This document shows, one piece after another, positions 36,701 to 45,504 of a stretch of 64,000 nucleotides of DNA. Both the position numbers and the translations under genes were made by a program. Each line of letters begins with the position of its first letter. Position 1 is the first letter of the stretch. The stretch lies in contig NC_056588.1 of assembly GCF_018340385.1 (NCBI RefSeq), positions 23,558,681 through 23,622,680 of the forward strand, in the 5' to 3' direction. The notes under the pieces were generated by a model that worked only from the letters and a program-made list of their open reading frames with translations, searched no databases and had not been told where the DNA came from. Origin of the DNA: Cyprinus carpio. Lineage: Eukaryota; Chordata; Actinopteri; Cypriniformes; Cyprinidae.

Positions 36701-39700
36701 CATCCACTTAAAATTTGTACAGCAGAAGTTAACTTAATAATTTTGTGTTGCAACTACATGAATAATTTTTGTTGACATAACTAACTGGGCAGTGGGTCTG
36801 TAGTTCCCGGCATGCTTTGCATGGGACATGCCAGTACTGAGACAACTCACAGTTACTCACTTACTCATCCTGTTCATCATTGTACGTAATTATAATAAAC
36901 AAAATTGTCTTTAGCATATTGCATGTGCTATTGCAACTATGTATGACATAGAAACTTACATTTGATAAGTTGATTCAGCAATGCATTATTTGTTTAAATT
37001 TTTCATTTATATTTTTTCTTTTTCTTTTTGAGTACAGTGAAATTATCAAATAACTATGGCCAAATGTCAAAAAGCAAAAAAACATTTTGCCTTTGGCATT
37101 CTCAGAGCTGCATTCCTCATTGCGTGGGAAGTTCAACGTAACATAAGTTAATGTGTCAAATGTGCGAATCATAATGTGACTTTGTGAAACAGACTAACTT
37201 AAAAAGTCTTCTTTTTCGTAATTAAAATCCCTTTTTATCTTGACTGAGGGGCAGGATAGTCTGGGTGATGCCTGGCTGTATGCTTGTGTGTCTGTCTGTC
37301 TGTCTGCCTGTCTGTGCAGAATACTGCTTTTTCAGTATATGTCAACCCCTTAATCAGTCACATAAATTTGCCCTGTTACTCTGATTGAAAGTTCTGATTG
37401 AACATCATCTAGTTTATGCTGACACCTTGAGGGCAAAATTGAATATGACAACTTGTTTAAAAGTCTGTCATATCCATTTCTGCTTGTTTCTACACAAATA
37501 TTTTTAAACACACTAAAACATTCTTAAATCTGTACTCCTGTTCCCTTGGAACACCGGCAACTCCAGCCACCCCAGCCAACATAGTGCAGAGTCTCCCAGA
37601 CTGGGCGTCTCAGATCTCCAACACAGACACGGTGGCTGCAGTCGCCCAGATCTTACAGAGTCCACAAGGCCAGCAGGTTAGATTCCTCCACTACTGAAAA
37701 CACTGTACTCTCTGCACAGCTCATTTCTGACTGGTTTGTATGTGTGTGTTTCTAGTTGCAGCAGCTGGTTCAGAGCCTGCAGATGCAGCAGCAGAAACCT
37801 CAGCCCTCTCTGCTGCAGGCGCTGGATGCAGGTTTGGTGGTGCAGCTGCAGGCCCTGACTGCACAGCTCACTGCAGCCGCAGCAGCCAACACACTCAACC
37901 CGCTGGAACAGAGAGTTAACTCATTTAACAAGGTGAGAGACCTTTTTGGAGCACTGCTGAAATGGTTTAATCCTTGATTTAATCCTTGATTAACACATTA
38001 TTTTTCTCTTGTGTTGTAGAAGCTGTTGGGTCAGTTCGATTTTGGGAATGACTCGGAGCACAATGAGGATTCTAAGAAAGATGCTACAACATCTCAGTTG
38101 TATGTTTTTTGTATGCTAGTTTCAAGAAAAGCTGTTCCCTGTTTTGTTATTTTTAAGTAATGTTCTTACTGTTCCTCTCAGACCTGTGGTGCCAGAGTCC
38201 ATCAATAGCTCAATATTTCATCAACTGGCCGAGCATCTTCAGCAGCAAAACCTCGAGCAGTTTCAGAAACAGCTAATGGAGCACCAGCATCATCAACAGA
38301 AGGTACATAGAACTGTGATATTGTTTTTCTTTTTTTTTTTCTTTGCATAATGTGTTAGAACTCTCATGTCTTTCTCTACCTTGATATTTATTAATGTACC
38401 TGATTTTTGACAGTCTATGACCATGGAGGGCCAGGATGACATCTTTGGTCCTGAAAATTCTGCCCCTCCTGGCCAGAGCAGCGCCCCACCACAGCTCCCA
38501 GAACAAGAAGCAAAAATAGACGACTCCATTGATAACCAGCAACAGGTATGATCAAAGATCAAACTTTAGTTTGGAGGAGAAGCCTATGTAGAAGTCATGT
38601 ATTGGCAATAGTTTGAAGGTGGTGTGTCACTAGCTGACTTGCAGAAATCGCTGCCTTCTGTTGGATGTCTGTACTATTTAATAGCTGCTTTTCCACTGTT
38701 GGGCCAATGCGAGCCAGGGCTAACAACGATCCAGGCGGGGCCAATAGCCTTGGACCTCAAGCTGCATTTCCATTGTCGGACCAGGGGTACTCTAAAACCT
38801 GCCCTTAACACGCAATGATTTACTATCAGTCGCAGCTGCTCCATTAATTTGTGATGACAAAAAATGCAAACAACTCCATTGGGGCTTTTAAGTCCAAATG
38901 CGTATACATATAACACGATAGACAGGGTTTCCACAGGTCCTTAAATCAAATCTCTTTAGAAAGAATTGGCATTTATATTTATTTTCCAAAATGCATGTAA
39001 TCTGAGGAGGTTTAAGCACTGTCTGCTGTCTCACTGTGCTGTTATCCTCTCACCCAGAGCAACAGAGGGCGCTCACAGACAGAAAATATGTTATGAGTTA
39101 CACAGAAAATATGAAATTTATGACATGCAGATGCAAAAGTCTAGTATCAACAAAGATGCAGAGAAGAGACAGAAAAAATATGACACCAAATAAATACATG
39201 ATTATAATCATATATGATTTATCTTAAGTTATTCATGCTGTCTCTTGTATTGTCATAAGCATAACGTGTATTTATAATGGCAGTGGTTAGCATACATAGC
39301 CTTTAGCATTGTGTATAATGAATTTCTGCCTCATACGGTGATCCGAATTTCCATCAGGTCACAATTGTACGTTATTTCAGACACCCGCTGATATCTGAAA
39401 TGTGTTTTGCCATTAAAATGTTTTAAATGTTGATGCTAGCTGTTAGCTTCATTTGAAACATTTGAAACACTGCAATGCTGATCATCTTCTAACTCGGATA
39501 AACTCTGCCTTGGTTCATGACCATTCCTCTAGCCCTAAAATCCCTGGCCGTTAGCCCAGAGGAAGCCCTGACGAGGCACAATCAAACCCCAGAAGTGACA
39601 GTGGAAACGCCACTGGCCCTGGCGCACAGTAGCACACTCACTTTTGGCCCAACAGTGGAAACGCATCTCATAACTGAAGCTGAGTGACAGGCGGATAGTT

Positions 39701-42700
39701 GAAACACCAGGTTCACTTGTATATTTTGCAGGACATGGATATTGATGAGGGACAGGATACTGTAGATGAGGAGCTCTTTGAGGCTGAGGAGAAGAAAACC
39801 AGCAGCACCCGTTCAAGGACACGCTCGAGATCTCGGTCCAGGTTGGTGTAGTAATGTCGCCAAATAGTTATTGTCTTATTTCCATTTTTCATACGCAGGT
39901 AAAGAGCCTCTTTATCTCCCCAGGTCACCTAAGAGAAGGAGGTCAAGATCTCGCTCGGGGTCTCGGAAGCGCAAACACAGGAAGCGATCACGATCTCGCT
40001 CAAGGGACAGAAAGAGGAAGTCCTCACGTTCTTATTCCAGTGAGCGACAAGCGCGGGAAAGAGAAAAGGAACGGCAGAAAAAAGGGCTTCCTCCTATCCG
40101 CTCAAGAGTTCTAAGTGGTAAGATAATAGAGGTCCAGCTTTGCTTTTTGCATTTATAAGGGTTACATTTAAGAAATTACTGCTTTGCAATAGTCATGTCT
40201 GTCATGCTTCAGTTTATATGACAAATTTTCATGCTAATCAGCTGACACATAAATGTTAACTTTAATTAAAGAAAGGTTTTATAAAATGTAATTATGTTCT
40301 GTGGATGAGACAGTTAAGGTTTGTAACAATTCAGAGGGCTACAGACTGCACCTAAAACAGTCGCATTTGCAGACCTGCCAGTCTGTATGCATTTTGTGTA
40401 GCGGCTACGCATTTTGACCTCAAAGTACGCTGGTATGATTTGTCACTACGCAAAAATCTAGTGACGCCCGTCCACTCGCAGTTTTCAAAACAAGCAACAG
40501 AAAAAGATGAAGAGTTCAACCAATCAGAGTGGGGTTTTTTTTGTTTGTTTTGCATTTAAATCATTTCTGCATTTTATTTCTCTCCTAGTAGCCTATAGTT
40601 TATATTTTGAGTTCAAAGCGGCTCGCGCTCGCCCCTTAGATGCTATGACCGAAAGGCTGCATGTGAGGCTGACAGAGATGCACTGTTTAATGTGTTTGAG
40701 ATGTGCTGTTTTCCTTAATGCATAACTTACGTTTCACAGGTATCTTCTCCATCTGTTAATGTTAAAAAAGCCATGGAATTATTCCCATTTTGCTGTCAGA
40801 ACTGCTTGAGCTTTTGCTTTAGTGATTCTCCGCCAAGCTCCACAGACTTTAGAACGAGCGCCGCTGCGTGCATGCGCACCAAACAGACAGAGCTCATTGA
40901 AATGGGAGCGCAATAACTAAAATATACATTTTGCTGAAATATTTGTAGTTGGACATAAATGTGACACATGTAGAATTTTAAACCTACAAGTGTATTTGTA
41001 TGATAGAACTAACTGTAAAGTGTAATGGGGTAATAAAAATAGCCTTTTTACTCAATTAGTATGTGTTTTTTATTATGTTCATTTTTAGTTTAGTAACTTT
41101 TAACTTCTGCTTTAAAAAGATTATTTTTTGTTTTTAGATTGCAATGTTACAATGTTACAATATAATGTGATTTTAACTCTTTTTTGCACATAATATATGC
41201 CTACTTGCTTACATTCAGTTTATTTTTTAATCCAAATACAAAATACAGAGATTTATAGGCTACCGTATACCGCAAATCAGCCAAAAAAAAATAGAGAGAT
41301 GAATTTTTGCTCATATCACCCAGCCCTATACAGAAGTATACTGTAGTTTTAATTAGAGTCACCTGGAGTTTTTTTTTTTTTCTTTTTTTAAATGGCATAA
41401 ATTTTTTTACAAATAAATCACACAAATTAACTAAACAGTTACGGTAAACAGTTACGGTAAACAGTAAAAAACAGTAAACAGTAAAACAGTTTACCCCCAC
41501 TCCCCACCCCCCACGCTTATGGTACTGATGGTAAAATTCCAAGGTTGGCAGGTCTGCATTTGTGACCAAAAATATTAATTTGCGAGTGATATTTTTGCTG
41601 AGATATCCACTGGCAACTATATAAATTGACATGTTGTGACTTAAAAATTTGCAGTAATGCCTTTTACCCTGCTTGTTTTGCGACCACCTTTTATGATGAC
41701 ATTTTAAACTGAGACTATGCGCATCAAAGTTTTAGTAGAAAAACAGTCCTCAACTCTGCTGAACACCAGCGTTGACGGCACACAGCAGGCTCCAGTTGTG
41801 GCAGCATCGACTGAAAATGACGGAGACGTGCAAAGTAAAAGTGCAGAAAAGCAGCGTCTGTTTCGTGCAGAACTTAATGTACAACAGGTAAAGCTGTCAG
41901 CTGTGTGGACATTAACAATAACAATTCTTGTTTAGAATTGATACTAATATGGCAGCTTCTTGGCCAGATCTTTAGTCTATTTGCTATGTTCTGTTAGTGC
42001 GTGACCTTCATATTATTTGTCGCACACTTGCCGTCCAATAGTCACAACAAGCTTTGTGCTGTTAAATAAAGTATCAGCTTTAAAATTCTGCCAAAATCAT
42101 AACGAATTTCAAACAATAAATACAGCTTTGGTGCTCTTTAATGTGGCATGAGCGATTGCTTTAGCGCCTCAGTTCAAGCCATCTTATCTTTCTCTTTACT
42201 ACTGTTGTATTATAGGATACAAAATAACTTGCTGAAATGTCTCATGTAATCGCTCATTCAGTCTTTCAAACTGCGGAAATCGTGTTGTAAACAATAACAC
42301 GTAACAATCGTTTACCTCAGAATAACGAGTCGGCGTCCATAAGCCCATTAGTCTGCATTATTGCATATTCATATTTTTACTCAACCTGTTGTCTGCATGA
42401 TAAGAAAGAATGCAAGGAGCTAAAAAATAAAATTCAACACTTCACATATATTTGCATGTTACGAATGAAGAAGAACAACATTTATAGCATGCATTGAGGA
42501 GGAGGAGCCCAAACTAGAGGCCTTCTCGGGTCCTAAAATCTGTACCCAACCCGAATCACTTCTTACTAAGAACCCGACGTGCATTATTATTTTATTTTTT
42601 GAAAGAAAACCTGACCTGAGACAGATCAGATGAAATTAGACCCAAATCCGACCCGACTGTATTTGTTTTCAAACCCGACTGAACCCGAATGTAAACAGCA

Positions 42701-45466
42701 TTTATCAATAAAGAAAAATCCTGGTGTCCTGCTGAGTGATTTGGCCGCTTCTCCTTAACTTTGATTTATTTAATTTGTTATTACTGCATATTGTTGCCTG
42801 CCTGATGGATACAAGTTATTTCTGAGTTTGGCTTTTAACGGTCACCAGTGGATTGGAAAAATAAACATGATAGCTCGATAAAAATTAAATTGAAAGCCTA
42901 ATAAATCATGGATTCACTAGTGTTGTCTGCTCTGCAATGCTATTTACCTCATCTCCAGCGAAGGTATTCTGCACACATAAAAGAAAAGCCCTGCGCTGCA
43001 TGAACACGAATCGTAATGAAGCGAGTGGCTTTTCCTAATGGATCTCATATCTATAAGATGGATTTCTGTGTTTTATTTTTCTACGTGCGTTTCTCAAAAA
43101 TGCACTTAACACCAACACAAGTACGTTAAAGGGGTCTGGTCTTATCGGTCCATTTGGAAAAAGCACATTTGTTTTAAATTACCCGAGGCAACTTATACCA
43201 AACCTGACCCGTGTCTGACGCACTAGTCAAAGTTTTGGACCCAGGTTGGACCTCGGGTTTTCTGATCTAAGTGGACCCATGAAGACCTCTAGCCCAAACT
43301 ACACTCAAAGGTCAAGTGATGTTGACGTAGTTATTGTCCATGATATTGACACATTCTGTGTAATAATTCCTACTTTAAATGAAGTTTAGTTCCCAGGACA
43401 TCTACAAGATGAATTAAAATGCTGATGCTGTAAAAGGAGGGGTGACAAACACATGACAATGTCATGTGAATATTAAAATGTTAATGTTTAAGTGTTTAAA
43501 AAAAAAAAAAAAAAAAAACGTTTATTCTGTGGAACATAAAAAAAATAATTTGGCACCTATTTTTGTTTCTTATAGGAGCCAATGGCTCCTTAAGTGAAAT
43601 ATTTTTTTCCCTCCTCTGTGGAGCACTGATTCATGTTCATATGAGTGGGAAAATCACAAACCTCCATATTTACTGACTGACTATTGCTTTGGTCTGTGAG
43701 CTTAAAGAGATATTTCTCCCAAAAATGATAAAGCATTACATGCGTGTCAGTTGTTCTGTCAGGTCAGTTGACAGAACTATTACTTGCACTTTGAAGAATA
43801 TCTTCTTCACAACTATTTATTTATTTATACGTGCACGCACACACACACACACAACTATGAAGGATAAAGTAGCATGTCAGTTACCTCTTGTTTCTTTCTG
43901 CCTCTTTCAGTTTGCAGCACTACTCTGTGGGTCGGCCAAGTGGACAAGAAGGCCACCCAACAGGATCTTACTAACCTCTTCGAAGAGTTTGGCCAGATTG
44001 AATCTATCAATGTAAGTTGAGTTTCTGAAAACTTCAGCACTTTAAATTAGTTTACTTTTTAATTAGATTAGTTACGCCATCTAGCCAAGAGGCATTTTTG
44101 GAGTATCCAGATATTTTTGGCTGAAGTTTAATTAGGAATACCCTAAAACGGGAAGTATTTTAGGACAGCTCAGTAGGTTTGCAGGTGTTCTGTTTTTAAT
44201 AGAGTTGGTGAACCTGGGAACTAAAGCTTTTACTGCATTATTCTGAATGTAATGTGTTTTTCCCTAGATGATTCCTCCCAGAGGCTGTGCTTACATCTGT
44301 ATGGTTCATCGTCAGGATGCATACCGCTCCCTTCAGAAACTGAGCACAGGCTCCTACAAAATCGGTTCAAAGGTCATCAAAGTATGTGTGAAGAATAATC
44401 AACTGACTTAAAAAATTAATTGTGATGAATTGTAATTTTTTTTTGGGAGGGTTATATGTCTTACATGTTGCATTGCTTGCAGATTGCTTGGGCCCTCAAT
44501 AAAGGGGTGAAACAGGAGTATAAGCAGTTCTGGGATGTGGACCTTGGGGTGACTTATATCCCATGGGAGAAGGTCAAACTGGATGACCTGGATGACTTTG
44601 CAGAGGGAGGCATGATTGACCAAGAGACTGTCAACAATGGTGAGAAGATTTTTTTTGTTTGTTTAGAAGCTAAAAGTTACATATTTGATCTTCTGCACAG
44701 CTCTTTTTCCATCCTTAAAGGTATACTCCATCCAAAATGAAAATTTTGTCATTATTCACTTACCCCCATGTCGTGCAAAAACTAGAAAAAGCTTCGTTCG
44801 TCTTCGGAAAACAGCCTCCCTGTTTTCATCCAAAATATCTTAAATTGTGTTCCGAAGACGAACAAAGCTTTTACGGGTTTGGAACGACATGGGGGTAAGT
44901 GCTTAATGACAAAATTTTCATTTTGCGGTGGAGTAACCCTTTAACATTTTTTTTTTATGATGCAGAATGGGAATCCCAGAGAAATACTGAGACTGCTAAA
45001 GAGACTCAGAATCAGGCTGTTAAAGCTGAAACCAGTACAGCAAGCAGCACACCAAGTGAGGCCTTTACCCAGCCTGTCACTATGATGCCAATTCAGGTAT
45101 GACGTTAACACTAATTCAGGCTTTAAAATACCATAACAAAGGGAGCAAAACGTGTTTAGTTTAGTTTTTTTTTTACCCTTTTATTGAATTACTAGATCAC
45201 AGAGATGTGTTGTTTAGCCATTGAAGACCTATGATAACTGATGGTTGTTGGTTCAAGCCCCAGATGACGTGATACATGAGATCAGGGCTGGACTGGGACA
45301 AAAAATACTGTGAAATATTTTTACTATTTAAAATAACTTGAATATATAAAAATTGAATATATTTTAAAATGTAATTTATTCCTGCGATTTCAAAGCTGAA
45401 TTTTTAGCATCATTACTCCAGTCACATGATCCTTCAGAAATCATTCAAATATTCTGATTAGCTGCT

Positions 45467-45504
<38 letters not shown>

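Noticed and set aside
37286..37318. Regular TGTC repeats, considered as a repeat-spacer array
   Set aside because: It is a plain tetranucleotide microsatellite without spacers; there is no CRISPR-like structure anywhere in the window.
41201..41632. A 143-codon minus-strand frame
   Set aside because: It crosses the right terminus of the nested element at 40370-41555 and shows no protein family.
45225..45285. Possible tRNA-like B box (GGTTCAAGCCCC)
   Set aside because: No convincing A box or cloverleaf could be placed at the right distance.
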